A DNA stretch of 64,000 nt, taken from positions 33,183,235 through 33,247,234 of the forward strand of contig NC_081544.1 in NCBI RefSeq assembly GCF_901000735.1. The letters are read 5' to 3'. The stretch's first letter is position 1; every line of letters starts with the position of its first letter. The position numbers were made by a program, and so were the translations under genes. The notes under the pieces were generated by a model. That model had not been told where the DNA came from. It worked only from the letters and a program-made list of their open reading frames with translations, and ran no database searches. The DNA comes from Corylus avellana (taxonomy: Eukaryota; Streptophyta; Magnoliopsida; Fagales; Betulaceae). Of this stretch, positions 48,330-59,271 are shown in pieces.

Positions 48330-48767
48330 TTACAATAAAGAAAACAAAAGACCAAGCCGTGGTTCTTTGTGGTTCCGGTCGGGAGCCGGACGTGTGGGTC
48401 CCGTAGTCAGAATGTTGACCACTACAGCTAACCGACACGTGTTGATTCCAAGCAAACGGCGTTGCTTTTTCTGAAGGCGAGGGTAGGGCCTGGCATCCGG
48501 CCGAACCTTAGGCCGGAAGGCTTTTGAAAATCTGCCCTTGATCCAAAAAAGACCCCCAGAGGCTCCGCGTTTAGCTCTCTTCACGCCGGTGGATGCCGCC
48601 GTTGTGGTTTTGCCAAGGTGATCGTCCTCGTCCGACTTCTTGGAATATTTAGCCTTTGCAGTTGCAGCAACACCACTGCTCCTCTTGGTCCCGGGGAGTG
48701 GGTCAGGGTCAATGCTGTAGCCCCATAGGTCAGACCACAAGGTGTCGTACGAGCCCTTTGATTCCAT
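48330..48767 (-). CDS. Small plant-specific protein, tandem copy 2 with C-terminal extension
   Basis: 145 residues, single exon, same strand as copy 1. The N terminus (LWSDLWGYSIDPDPLP) and the block GKTTTAASTGVKRAKRGAS plus GGLFWIKGRFSK match copy 1. The match ends where copy 1 stops. A further 60 residues, basic at first (RPKVRPDARPYPRLQKKQRR) and then of no recognised type, extend it. The extension may be read-through past a lost stop codon, or the annotation may miss an intron. An ATATATATAAAA box on the minus strand near 48930-48942 lies about 165 bp upstream of the ATG. Copy 2 has diverged more at the Trp-Asp block. Confidence 0.7.
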   Translation of the reverse strand: MESKGSYDTLWSDLWGYSIDPDPLPGTKRSSGVAATAKAKYSKKSDEDDHLGKTTTAASTGVKRAKRGASGGLFWIKGRFSKAFRPKVRPDARPYPRLQKKQRRLLGINTCRLAVVVNILTTGPTRPAPDRNHKEPRLGLLFSLL

Positions 48768-49114
48768 TCACAAACCAAAAGCGGACAAGAAAGTCTCGTG
48801 GAGGGACAAGGATTTTCTGGGCTCTTGAAGACTTTTTGCTAATTTTGGTCATCGAAGGTGTGGGGATGTTTGGAAGCCACGTTTTCTCTGCTTAATTCTC
48901 TTGTTGATCATGAAGGCGGCTAACCTTGTTTTATATATATGCCACGATAACAATTCACTCTAAAATGAGAGATGTATACAATTGGCATAAACAGAAAAAT
49001 GTACAAATACCACACACTCTTTTACCAAGCGGTCTTCCTGTTAAAAAAAATTGTAAACATTTTCCTTAAAAAAGAATTAATATATATAACACTGACAGTT
49101 CATCGTTGGGACAA

Positions 49115-49255
49115 GTTACAAATTAGTTTGTAATTAATTTATACAAATTAGTATAATAAAATGACACGTGAAAAGTACATGTTTTATATGCTAAGAGACA
49201 TATGTCACAGCTAGTTTGTATGAAATAATTACAAAAATACAAACTAATTTGTAAC
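49115..49255. mobile_element. MITE with GTTACAAATTAGTTTGTA ends
   Basis: The first 18 bases, GTTACAAATTAGTTTGTA, are repeated exactly in inverse orientation at the right end. Imperfect pairing extends to about 50 bases per side. 141 bp, non-coding. Confidence 0.75.
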
Positions 49256-50227
49256 TAATTTTTGTTCGTGAGAGCATGCTTGCTTGCTAGTTATCTTGGG
49301 CTTCACCTTTTTTTATATTTAAATTTTTAAAAATTCAAACTGTTTGATCTTTGCTTTTGTTTTTTTTTTTTAGAGATAATCTTTGTTTAATTACTTTATG
49401 GCAGGGATATATGGAAATTAAGTTCCATAGATGTATTCGACCAAAAAAAATACTAATTATATACCACTTAAATATGATTTAAGTAAAGATAATTTATTGC
49501 TTAATTATCTGCTTTGTAATTATTCATATAATGTTGGTTGAGGGAATATAACTAGTTGAAGAAAAAGAATTCAGTGGCAAATTTTATATGATCAGTGGAT
49601 TGGAATTTTTTTTTTTTTTTAGCCACTAAATCATCCAATATGTTGCCGAGTTTTGATTCCCAAACCCATCACCTTCTATCTACTTCTTCAAGCATCCTCT
49701 TTTATGTTTTGTATTAGAACATTTTCTTGCACGTATTAGCATAATATTTTTATATTAGGAAAATTGTTTTCTCCAAGCTAGGTTGGGAGATTCCCACAAT
49801 CCATTCTATTAAATTGACACGTTTCTTTAGATTTTATTTAATTGTTTTTTACCATTTTAAATTTTGAGATAAATAATAATTTAATATAATATTAAAATCA
49901 AAGTTTCATTAACAGTTTATCCTTCATTTCAATTAAAATAGTCTTTGTGTTGTCTGATCTCCATGTGAGATAATTATTATTAATTAAAATAATATGCAGC
50001 AAAATGCCTCATGTTTCTATTGGACGCCCCCAAACTAGAAGCATTAATTCTTACGGACATCTAACATTACCTTCTAGAATGACAAAGAAACTAGAGGTGT
50101 GACCCATTTGCAAAGCAAATATATTTGATTGGCCCAAAGTATCTTCGGAAATCTGATCAGTTTCCAAACCTGTAACATCAGTCCACGTGTATGATAGTTG
50201 ATTCTACAGTGGCTCTCTATAGAGCAA

Positions 50228-50818
50228 TTGACCAAGGCTGTTCACCAATGTCCATCCCCTCTCTTTGACACTAACTTCAGGGATCAAAAGTCAACAAAAT
50301 TGTAGGCATTGGTCTATTCATGATATCGTCGCCCCCTTTGACACACATGTTTTAAACGGGAAAGTCAAATATCAACACGTAACGGAGAATTAACCAGTAC
50401 AGATTTTGTTTAAAAAAAGAATAGCACGAGAATTAATTTAGCAATGTTTCATATTTTGTATGTATAAAATCAACTGTAAATTACTTTCTGATCTATCTAT
50501 CTAGTCAAAATAGCATTATTACCTCAAAGTTCATAGCTTCCGTTTCAATTTAAGATGTTGGAAGCAAAGTTCAATCTTCCACCTCTAATTTCACCCCTAC
50601 GTGTATGGGAACGGAATCTACGCCGGCGTTCAGTAGAGTGGGAAAACCAAAACATGACTCGTATCAGGAGCTAGATACATTATAACGGCGTCGTTTAGAG
50701 AAGCACGCCAGTACGCCCCCGTACATTAACCCGCCACGGAATCGTCGAAACTTCCAAAATTCAAGCGGACTTTTCAACACGCAGAAATACGTGGAAATTA
50801 AAATTAATTGAGTTTGAC
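50228..50818 (+). promoter_or_regulatory. W-box core cluster upstream of MMP
   Basis: TTGAC on one strand or the other at 50228, 50275, 50290, 50338, 50364, 50504 and 50814. One extends to TTGACC. Five of the seven fall within 140 bp. TTGAC is the core of the W-box bound by WRKY factors. Confidence 0.45.
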
Positions 50819-50971
50819 GAACACCTCAGAGAGACAGAGACATACAACATATGAACATTTCAACACCCACCTTCTTCTCCTTCTTCGATCTCTTAATAAG
50901 CCGTGCTCTTGCGTTCTTCGATTTCCCATTATCCACAAAACCTATTCTCTCAATTCCATTCACCTGTAAAC

Positions 50972-52078
50972 ATGAGATTAATCTACTTCTTCGTTGTTGC
51001 AGTGTGTCTCACGGTCTCATCCACTCCAATCTCTGCTCACTTCTACCCCAATATTTCATCGATACCGCCGTCGTTTAACCACCCGCGCGGCGCGTGGGAG
51101 GCGTTCCGGAATTTCTCCGGGTGCCACCCCGGCGAGAAAGTCGACGGCTTGTCGAAGCTCAAGAACTACCTGAAACACTTTGGTTACATCAACTCCTCGT
51201 CCGAATTCACCGACGACTTCGACGACGCTCTCAGGTTCGCCCTCGAGACCTACCAGAAGAACTTCAACCTCAATGCCACGGGCGAGCTCGACGAGCGGAC
51301 CCTCCAACAGATTGTGCGGCCCAGATGCGGGGTCCCCGACATCGTCAATGGCTCGACGACCATGAACTCCGGTAAAGAAACGACGTCTCCGTCGAACGCC
51401 ACGCACTTCCATACCGTCTCTCACTACAGCTTCTTCCCCGGAACGCCGCGTTGGCCAGATAGCCGGCGGGACCTGACCTACGCCTTCGAGCCGGAAAACA
51501 ACCTCACGGACGACGTCAAGAGCGTGTTCACCCGCGCGTTCGAGCGGTGGTCCACCGTGACGACGCTGACCTTCACGCAGACGGCATCGTTCTACGACGC
51601 GGACATCAAGATCGGGTTCTTCGTCGGGGACCACGGCGACGGCGAGCCGTTCGACGGCGTGCTGGGGACGCTGGCACACGCGTTCTCGCCGACGAGCGGG
51701 CGGCTCCACCTGGATGGCGCCGAGACCTGGGTGGTCTCCGGTGACGTGACTACATCCTCGGAGACTTCGGCGGTGGACCTGGAGTCGGTGGCCGTGCACG
51801 AGATTGGGCATCTTCTAGGGCTCGGACATTCCTCGGAGGAGGAAGCGATCATGTACCCTACGATCTCGTCGCGGAGCAGGAAGGTCGAGCTGGCCAGCGA
51901 CGATGTCACGGGCATTCAGCAGCTGTACGGTGCAAACCCCAGTTATAACGGTTCTTCTACTCCGTCCGCTGGCGCTGAGGAGAGGGACAATAGCAATGCT
52001 GCGCCCAACATTTCGGGCTCCATGTGGGCGATGAGGGCCTTGTTGACCGTCGGATTTGGGTTGTTGTTGCTTTTTTAG
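50972..52078 (+). CDS. MMP: Matrix metalloproteinase (matrixin, M10A)
   Basis: Intronless, 368 residues. Signal peptide (1-22), propeptide with peptidoglycan-binding-like fold (about 45-115), and cysteine switch PRCGVPD (117-123), which holds the zymogen inactive. The catalytic domain runs from about 160 to 325: structural metal region GDHGDGEPFDG (219-229), catalytic zinc site HEIGHLLGLGHS (276-287, with E277 as base) and Met-turn M294 in IMYPT. There is no hemopexin domain, as usual in plants. The C terminus is a Ser/Asn-rich linker and a hydrophobic tail (about 348-368), fitting a GPI-anchor signal. Plant MMPs act at the plasma membrane or apoplast in defence and development. The ATG at 50972 gives a clean signal peptide. 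An upstream in-frame ATG at 50903 does not. The coding sequence is very G/C-rich compared with its flanks. Confidence 0.96.
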   Translation: MRLIYFFVVAVCLTVSSTPISAHFYPNISSIPPSFNHPRGAWEAFRNFSGCHPGEKVDGLSKLKNYLKHFGYINSSSEFTDDFDDALRFALETYQKNFNLNATGELDERTLQQIVRPRCGVPDIVNGSTTMNSGKETTSPSNATHFHTVSHYSFFPGTPRWPDSRRDLTYAFEPENNLTDDVKSVFTRAFERWSTVTTLTFTQTASFYDADIKIGFFVGDHGDGEPFDGVLGTLAHAFSPTSGRLHLDGAETWVVSGDVTTSSETSAVDLESVAVHEIGHLLGLGHSSEEEAIMYPTISSRSRKVELASDDVTGIQQLYGANPSYNGSSTPSAGAEERDNSNAAPNISGSMWAMRALLTVGFGLLLLF

Positions 52079-52463
52079 TTTTACTTCATTTTCGATTTAT
52101 TTAATTTTTAAAATTTATTCCTTTGTTTTTGTATTTTTGGGGTTAGTGATACGGAGGGATATCAGATATGATACTTTGCTATACTGAGTTGTACATGATT
52201 GTTTTTATACACAGTTGATTGATGATATTATACGATGTAGTATTATTGTTCTTTTTCGCCTTCTCTAAAATTCTTCTTCTTCAATTTCGTTCGAATTGGA
52301 ACTTTTTCTCACTTTATACGTTTGGGAACGAACTCCTCTAGGCTACAATAGGGTGTTGTGGACTTATTCTTTCTCCTCGAGCAACCTGCACATACAAAGA
52401 GAGATTAAATTGATAACTGCCGTTGGATTTGGAATAGGTTTAGGGATGATCACAGTTAAATTG

Positions 52464-52465
<2 letters not shown>

Positions 52466-52497
<32 letters not shown>
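52466..52497. repeat. (AT)n microsatellite
   Basis: About 16 AT units downstream of MMP. Confidence 0.9.
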
Positions 52498-52500
<3 letters not shown>

Positions 52501-55500
52501 TAGAATTTATGGTGATCGGAATAAAATATTTGATGGGATTAGTTGGAATGTGTCAAATAAAACAATGAATGGCGGTGAATCAATTCGGGGATTTAAATTT
52601 AATCCAAAATATTATAAATTTGGTGCTTTCCTATTGATCTTATGAACTTTCATGGTTTATGATTTATGAATGTTGTTGTTGTTGTTTTTTTTTTTTTTTT
52701 TTTAAAAAAAAAAAGTTATGAATGTTGGTACAACTGTTAGATGATCTTGTTAAGTCTTTGTTTTTTTTCTTCCTCCTATATTCTAATTAGGGTTAGGCCT
52801 GGGTCCTTTAGTCAATTTTTTAAGCATTTATGGTGGTCGAAAAAATGTAGTTTAATTACCTAGCCTACCTTAGTGAGCCACCTTCTTGGGGTTGGTGGTC
52901 GGTATCTCTAGCCACTCCTTTAAGGGTGAGGGGTAGAGATTTCCCACCTTTAAAACTTTTTATTTTTCGTGTTTCTATATTTAATGCTTATATAGATTAA
53001 TTTAAACAGAAAATGATAACATTCAAATTGAACAACCTAAATTGAAGAAATTGCAATTCCGCGTAATTCTAAGGAATTGTGGGGAAATCTCAATCTTGGT
53101 TTTTGTAGAGCAAGCTGGTAATGATGATTGAAGGCACGTAGTTGTTAACTTCCCCTTTTTTTTCCCTTTCTCGAAAAAGATTCCGACTTCCTTTTAGAGT
53201 TTTTTATTTTTATTTTATGTTTTTTTCTACTCCACTGGTTTTCCTCCTCCGGTTATCACTCTTGATCTCTCCTTGTATTTGCCAACGAGAGAGGCAAAGG
53301 GCTCCTCGCTCTTCCTCCCCCATCTTTTCATTTTTCATTTTTAGCCTTTATTCTTCTTTCTTCTTTTTCCTCTCTCTCTCTCTCATGTTGTGCATTTTGA
53401 AAGCCATATCTGTTGTGTTTGCCACCTCATTCTCATCTTTTTTGGCCACACAAATGGTATTAACAAATTGGGATCTTCCAGAGGCCGGTTCTCTTTAGTA
53501 TAAGGGTAGGATTGTTCAAAAAATAAATTTAGACAATTTTATCCCTATTTTAACAAGAACCGGCTCCCCTACCGTCCGTTTGAATTGGAGAGGAGAGGAT
53601 CCAAATGTTGTATCAACGACCTACTCTTTATTTTGCATCTAGATCTTCATAGGTGGTACAATATTTTTGTCTATAGGGACTCTTAGACCCACTTCCAGAC
53701 TCATATTTGGTATCCTCCAAGCCGAGTACTTCTCTCACCAGATATCAATTGAGGTGGTGCTCTGCTCAAGCAATTTTCATCTAACCAATTCTAGTACTTT
53801 TTCTCTTGTTTTGTCTCTAAACTCACTTCTGCAATTTGTACTTTAACAGGCAGATCCGCCTTTAATCTGCCAATTCAAACCACCGCTCACGGCCAGTTCT
53901 TAGCTGAGAAGCTGAGTAATAAATGGGCCGGGCCAAGTTTAGCCTTATGTATTGTTCTTATCGTTTTGAGTTGTCTTGTAATTTTTGTTTGGTTGCCCCC
54001 ACCCTTAATTTGTATTGCGTCAGTTGTCTTTTTCTCGTCCGTTTATAATTGCTTAGAAGAAAAAAGTCGGTAATGATTGATTGCTTACACCCATCGGCCA
54101 TCGCTGACGGCATTAGTTTTTTCTTTTTATTTATTTATTTATTTTTTTTAACAACACCGATCCACTATTTGTCGAGTCCACATTAAGTCGAGAACAGAAA
54201 TTTGTCAGAAATAGAAACAGCACACGATCTTTGTTTACTCCCACGTCATTACAGCAATGTTATGTACCGAAGAGGTGATGTGCGGAGGGTTTTGTATGAT
54301 TGCATCTGTCGTTGCATACGTTTAGCAGCATACGATCGGTTCTTAATTCTTATTGCTTTTAACAAGAAATACCCTATTTTAATTTTTATCCAAAATACCC
54401 AATTGGCCGTGATGCCCTTGTTTGGACTTTTCCATCCGACGTTGAATGATTAGTTTGACTTCATGACCCAATCAGATTTTAGAAAAGGCATGATTTTTTC
54501 CCCTTTCTCTTTTAGCTCGGTCCACGCGGTTTATACTTTTGAGATGAGTCTGGAACATATTGGGCTTCTCTAAATTACAAATACAATGTTGGGCCTTACT
54601 TCCTTTCCAGTAACTGCTGGTCCTGAAGCAGCTCCAAATTGGCAAAAACATGCCCGCCGACAAAGAACAATAGGTAAACTACAAGGAAGATTGAAGAGTG
54701 GCAGCAAAAAAGGTAGCACTGTAGATGATGGCTCATGGCTGGCCCAATATTAATTTGGAAGTATTTCAAGTGGTGGAACCCAGTAGTATTTGGCAGCCAG
54801 CATCTGTATTGAAGCTAGCAAGTTGGGAATAGTAAGCATAACTTTTTGAACAAGTCGTAATTCATCTACAAACTTTAGACCCAATCGATGTGAACAGCTA
54901 GCTCTTACCATCCCCCCCACCCAAAAAGCAAACCAAAATAGTAGGCAACATGAGAAAGGTGGGAAATTTCCACTTGCATCCATCTGCCATCGCCTTTCTC
55001 ATTGTGGAATCACCTGGTTTTATCTGTACAACTGGTCTGGACCCACGCGTTGTACTCAAAAAGGCGATGCCTGTGAGCCGTACAAATTTGATGGCAGTAA
55101 TGAACGCGGATTTTTTACATTACCATGCAGTAAAACCATGATTTGAGCCGTTGATTTAAAAACAATTATCTAGATTAGGATAAGATAAGAGTGGTTTGAA
55201 AGCCAAGAGGTTGTTCGGTTATTCTCGAATGGTTTGCTTCATTTTTTTTATGTTTTTTTTTCACCTACTTATGATATTATCAGTTGGACCTTTCATTTTA
55301 AATGAGCGGTCCAAAGTAGGGTTATTGCATTAAATCTTAATTTAGTGAATAACGAGAATGGTTGCAAGTGATCGGGATGGAAGTTACTCTCGTGACTTGC
55401 AAGCCAACTTTTTTCTTTCACTTCTATTCTATGACAATCTAGATCATTCATTGTAAATAAACAGTCCAAATCAAAATTATTGCACCGATAAATGCAACAT

Positions 55501-56289
55501 TCGCCAGCCATATTTCCCTTCTTTTTTTTTTTTTACTTTCTTTCTTTCATTTCTTATTGCTTTTCTATGTGGAATGAAATTCTACAAGCTGGGAGAGACT
55601 TCTCATTTTACAAAGCCCATAACTAATTGTTGAAACTAAAAGCTTATATTCTTTTCGGCATAAAAAATAATATTGAAATATTAGCAGTTGATCAAGTAGA
55701 CGGAGCAAAATTAACTAAGTGTAGTGACATTCACAGAGTGGGAGCAACGCTCCCCGGTACGGTACGGGGTATTGTGGAATTTTTCAAAATATGTCCGGAC
55801 AATTAAGGTTTTTTTATATATATGTTATGTTGTATTTCTAAATCATTAATAGTAAATATATAGTTGTACTCTCTGTACACATAAGCACATTGCCAAACAA
55901 TGAAAATTTATGTTTTGACCATCTCTTATTCTTTTTTTCTTTTTCTTTTTTCGATTCTATATTATTTTTTATTGTTGTGCCTGATAAAACTTAAAAATTC
56001 AAAATTCCAAAAAAAAGGTTTCGCTTCATAATCTTTCTATCTTCCTCGCAAGTAAATAATGCATTTATTTAAAAAAAAAATGTAATATTAGTTAAAAACA
56101 AAATTAAAAATTAATTATGATTACTACGTCAGCATTTGAGATATTTATGAGATTTTTTTTTTAAAAAAAGAAGTAACTTTTGGCATTAATATTTTTTAAA
56201 AGAAAAAGTGTTCGTGTCTTTACAGCCTGAATACCTTATTATCCTTTTTTTCCCTTTGGACGATCTGATGAGCAGGTGATACATAATTA

Positions 56290-56298
56290 TATATAAAA
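56290..56298 (+). promoter_or_regulatory. TATA box of JINGUBANG-like gene
   Basis: TATATAAAA about 65 bp upstream of the ATG, followed by a C/T-rich leader. The position and sequence are typical. Confidence 0.65.
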
Positions 56299-56362
56299 GC
56301 CAACTACCCAGGTCTCTTCCAACTGTTCCTTACCTCTTCAAAGTCTTGTGAAAAAAGAAAAA

Positions 56363-57625
56363 ATGGGACTTCAGCTTCCATGTCCATTGCCTTGCCTCGC
56401 AGACAATGAATCTGAATCTCACTCCAATCACCTTATTCACTCAGAGTCATCAACCTCCTCTCTCTCTTCCCAACCAAGTCTCCCCTCTGTTCCTTCCCTT
56501 TCCACATCAACTCAACAACCTACGACCACTGCCCACCACCTTTGCATAGCCACCGTCAAAGGCAACTCCTCCTATGTCTCCTCTCTCGCCGTCGCCGGAA
56601 AATTCCTTTACACCGGCTCTTCCAACAGCGAGATACGCTCATGGAGCCGAGACAATATCAGTTCAACGGATAACGTGGTGCCGGTGGTGGCTGTCAGCAA
56701 CGGCGTCGTTAAGTCTCTCGTAGTTTTTGAGGATAAGCTATTCAGCGCTCATCAAGACAACAAAATCCGCGTGTGGAAGATCGACGACGATAATCCACAA
56801 CAGAAGTACAAATTCATAGCCGCGCTCCCCACGCTGAACGATCGCTTCTCAAGGCTTTTCTCTGCCAAGAACTACGTGGAGGTGCGGCGGCACAAGAAGT
56901 GCACGTGGGTGCACCACGTGGATAATGTTTCGGCGCTCGCGATATCTCGAGACGGGTCTCTTCTCTACTCGGCTTCGTGGGATAGGACGTTCAAGATATG
57001 GCGGACCTCCGATTTCAAGTGCTTGGAGTCTGTAGGGAACGCGCACGACGATGCAATCAACGCAATAGTATTGTCGGAAGATGGGTTTGTTTACACGGGA
57101 TCGGCGGATAAGAAAATCAAGGTGTGGATTAAGGAGAAAGCGGCGGGGGGAGAAAAAAAAAAGCATTCAGCGGTGGCTACGCTAGAGAAGCACAAGTCGG
57201 CGGTTAATGCCCTGGCTCTAAGCGGCGATGGGTGTGTTCTCTATTCCGGTGCCTGTGATCGATCGATTCTTGTGTGGGAGAGAGATGGTGATGGCGATGG
57301 CGGTGGAGTACATATGGTGTTGGTGGGTGCGCTTAGGGGCCACAGCAAAGCGATATTGTGCTTGGCCGTGGTGGAGGATTTGGTTTGCAGTGGGTCGGCT
57401 GACAAAACGGTTAGGATATGGAGGAGAGGGATGGGGAAGAGCTATTCTTGTTTGGGTGTGTTGGAAGGGCACCGACGCCCCGTTAAGTGTTTGGCTGCGG
57501 CGGTTGATGGCAATAGTATTGAAGATCCAAGTGGCTCTGATTCTTGTACTTGTTTTCTGGTTTACAGTGGTAGTTTGGATTGTGATATTAAGGTCTGGCG
57601 TGTATGGGTTCCCTTTCTTTATTAA
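56363..57625 (+). CDS. JGB-like: JINGUBANG-like WD40-repeat protein
   Basis: Intronless, 420 residues. A Ser/Pro/Thr-rich N terminus (1-55) precedes a seven-bladed WD40 propeller. The blade ends read NSEIRSWSR, DNKIRVWKI, DRTFKIWRT, DKKIKVWIK, DRSILVWER, DKTVRIWRR and DCDIKVWRV. Between blades 2 and 3 is the family-specific insert NDRFSRLFSAKNYVEVRRHK. This layout matches JINGUBANG and its relatives. Arabidopsis JINGUBANG restrains pollen germination in wet conditions, but the closest function here is uncertain because the family is large. The ATG at 56363 is used. The frame opens earlier only through a GTG. A short acidic/Gly run (RDGDGDGGG) sits between blades 5 and 6. Confidence 0.92.
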   Translation: MGLQLPCPLPCLADNESESHSNHLIHSESSTSSLSSQPSLPSVPSLSTSTQQPTTTAHHLCIATVKGNSSYVSSLAVAGKFLYTGSSNSEIRSWSRDNISSTDNVVPVVAVSNGVVKSLVVFEDKLFSAHQDNKIRVWKIDDDNPQQKYKFIAALPTLNDRFSRLFSAKNYVEVRRHKKCTWVHHVDNVSALAISRDGSLLYSASWDRTFKIWRTSDFKCLESVGNAHDDAINAIVLSEDGFVYTGSADKKIKVWIKEKAAGGEKKKHSAVATLEKHKSAVNALALSGDGCVLYSGACDRSILVWERDGDGDGGGVHMVLVGALRGHSKAILCLAVVEDLVCSGSADKTVRIWRRGMGKSYSCLGVLEGHRRPVKCLAAAVDGNSIEDPSGSDSCTCFLVYSGSLDCDIKVWRVWVPFLY

Positions 57626-57959
57626 TTAATTAATGCTTCTTTTTTTTTTTTCCATTTTTTTAGTACCGTTTTGTACACAAGGATGAGAAAGTTTTTGCTT
57701 CATATTTGCAAAGTCAATTGCTGTCCTACTTGTTCTCTCTGCTCATAATTTAGCAAATTTTATATTATAATTATTTCATATAATTTTTATGTGTCGGTTC
57801 TAATTAACTTTTTTATTTTTTTTTAATAGTATTACACATCACATAAATATCCTCCAAAGTTGTTCCGAAAAGGTGATATTCTACAAAGTTGTCCTAAAAA
57901 GCTCTAACAATCCTTGGAATTTTATTTTTTATTTTTTTAAAGAAATGAAGAGATATTGT

Positions 57960-58252
57960 ACCCTATTACGTTAACTATTTGCAGTCTCACTAAAATCATT
58001 TTCTGATTATTTTAGTAAAAGAATCTTAAAATTTTCATTTTCAATCTCACCAATTTGACCCAATAAAAATAGTAAGTGAACAGTACTCACTATTAATAGA
58101 AAAATAGTTTCTCTTTCCATTTTTTTTTTCATTTTTTTTTTATCTTTTATCCTTTAATTGTTAAAGAAATAATAAATAAATATTTGAAAAATAATATTTA
58201 AATTGAATAGCGAAATTGATTTGTTAAAATAGTGAGACTGTTACGGATGTTC
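57960..58252. mobile_element. Possible MITE with CAGTCTCACTA ends
   Basis: CAGTCTCACTAAAA near the left edge matches the reverse complement of TAGTGAGACTG near the right edge. The interior is AT-rich and non-coding. The ends and target duplication are unclear. Confidence 0.35.
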
Positions 58253-58515
58253 TAAAAAAAATGAATAATTAAAATAGAGAAAAATGTAATTTTAATTATA
58301 AAATTTCATGAATATGCTAATAATGCTCTTATAAAATGTATGTGTAATATATATCGTTACTCTTTAATCTAAAAATTAATTAAAGTCAGGTTTTAGAGAG
58401 TCAGCATTAAATTTGTAAATTTGTAAATTAAAAATATAGTTTTATAGCATTTCTAAGTGAGTTACCTACTCATTTTCCCTCCCCTTAAAACAGAGGATGT
58501 GAAATGTGGGTACTT

Positions 58516-58540
58516 AAGAGAGAGAGAGAGAGAGAGAGAG
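58516..58540. repeat. (GA)n microsatellite
   Basis: About 12 AG units. Confidence 0.9.
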
Positions 58541-59116
58541 TTGAGTAGTGATGGAGAGGTTCCGTCAATTTTCGGTGTATCAAAGTTTGAATAGGCAAAA
58601 GGGGCCCAGGGTCTAGAAGGTTATGACTAAGGTAAGGTTCCTACACATTTTCTCAGCGTTTGATTGTTACACAACTCCGGCAAGAAATGACCACAACGAA
58701 TTTTGGAATTATTGCAATTGAGAGTTTCAACTTTCTTTCGCCTTAACATGACTGGATACCTACCACCATTAAAGTCCTGTCCTCCCCTGCCTTGTTATTT
58801 TGTGACACACGCATTTATATTTCACTTTCTACGTGTCGGAATAGGATTTTTTTTTCGATTCAAATGAATTTAAAAGAATTTTAAATTATAATAGAGAAGT
58901 ATTTTTATTTAAAAAAAAAAAAACAAAAATACTTATCCATTATAACTAATTGGACACTCCACCCACTGCCGGCAACAAGATTATTACGAGGTTTCATATT
59001 TCGAAGTCAATTTAAATTACACACAAATTGCCTCCAAATTTCATTTATTAGAATATGCTTCGCCCATTTAAGAATATTATTTCAAATAAGTCAATAGCAT
59101 ATAATATATAAGGAAA

Positions 59117-59271
59117 TGATAAGTGTTCTTTTAGTATTTTTCTAATGTCTTTTAAATTGTGATGTGACTTTTAAAATTATCATTGAATTTGAGATTATCA
59201 TTATTGACTTTTAATCTATTGGTGATTTTAAAAGTCATATTACAGGAAACACTAGAAGAATACCTAGTATT
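59117..59271. mobile_element. Foldback MITE
   Basis: Left half GTGTTCTTTTAGTATTTTTC and GATGTGACTTTTAAAATTAT pair with GTATTCTTCTAGTGTTTCCT and AATATGACTTTTAAAATCAC read on the reverse strand. Part of the same sequence (AAATGATAATTTTAAAAGCC) occurs near 34560, so the family is present at least twice. Confidence 0.6.

Larger units (their letters stand above)
48768..50971. other. Intergenic upstream of MMP
   Basis: Contains a MITE (49115-49255), AT-rich DNA, and from about 50150 the likely MMP promoter with seven TTGAC/GTCAA cores and a CCACGTGT G-box-like site near 50182. No gene is seen. Confidence 0.6.
52079..56362. other. Intergenic between MMP and JINGUBANG-like gene
   Basis: Contains an AT microsatellite (52466-52497), a T-run followed by an A-run (52686-52713), a C/T-rich patch at 53140-53500 with an open but low-complexity frame, and unremarkable AT-rich DNA. 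ORFs near 54472-55141 have no recognisable family. The last 80 bases hold the JINGUBANG-like promoter. Confidence 0.55.

Noticed and set aside
51056..51811. 251-codon open frame antisense to the MMP gene
   Set aside because: It is a mirror of the G/C-biased MMP codons, with no signal peptide, domain or independent promoter. Long antisense frames are expected in such sequence.
53142..53498. 118-codon frame rich in Phe, Ser and Leu
   Set aside because: Low-complexity C/T-rich DNA with no domain, and the composition alone explains the open frame.
56348..56362. Earlier start MKKEK for the JINGUBANG-like protein
   Set aside because: The first codon is GTG, not ATG. Plant initiation at the ATG at 56363 is far more likely.
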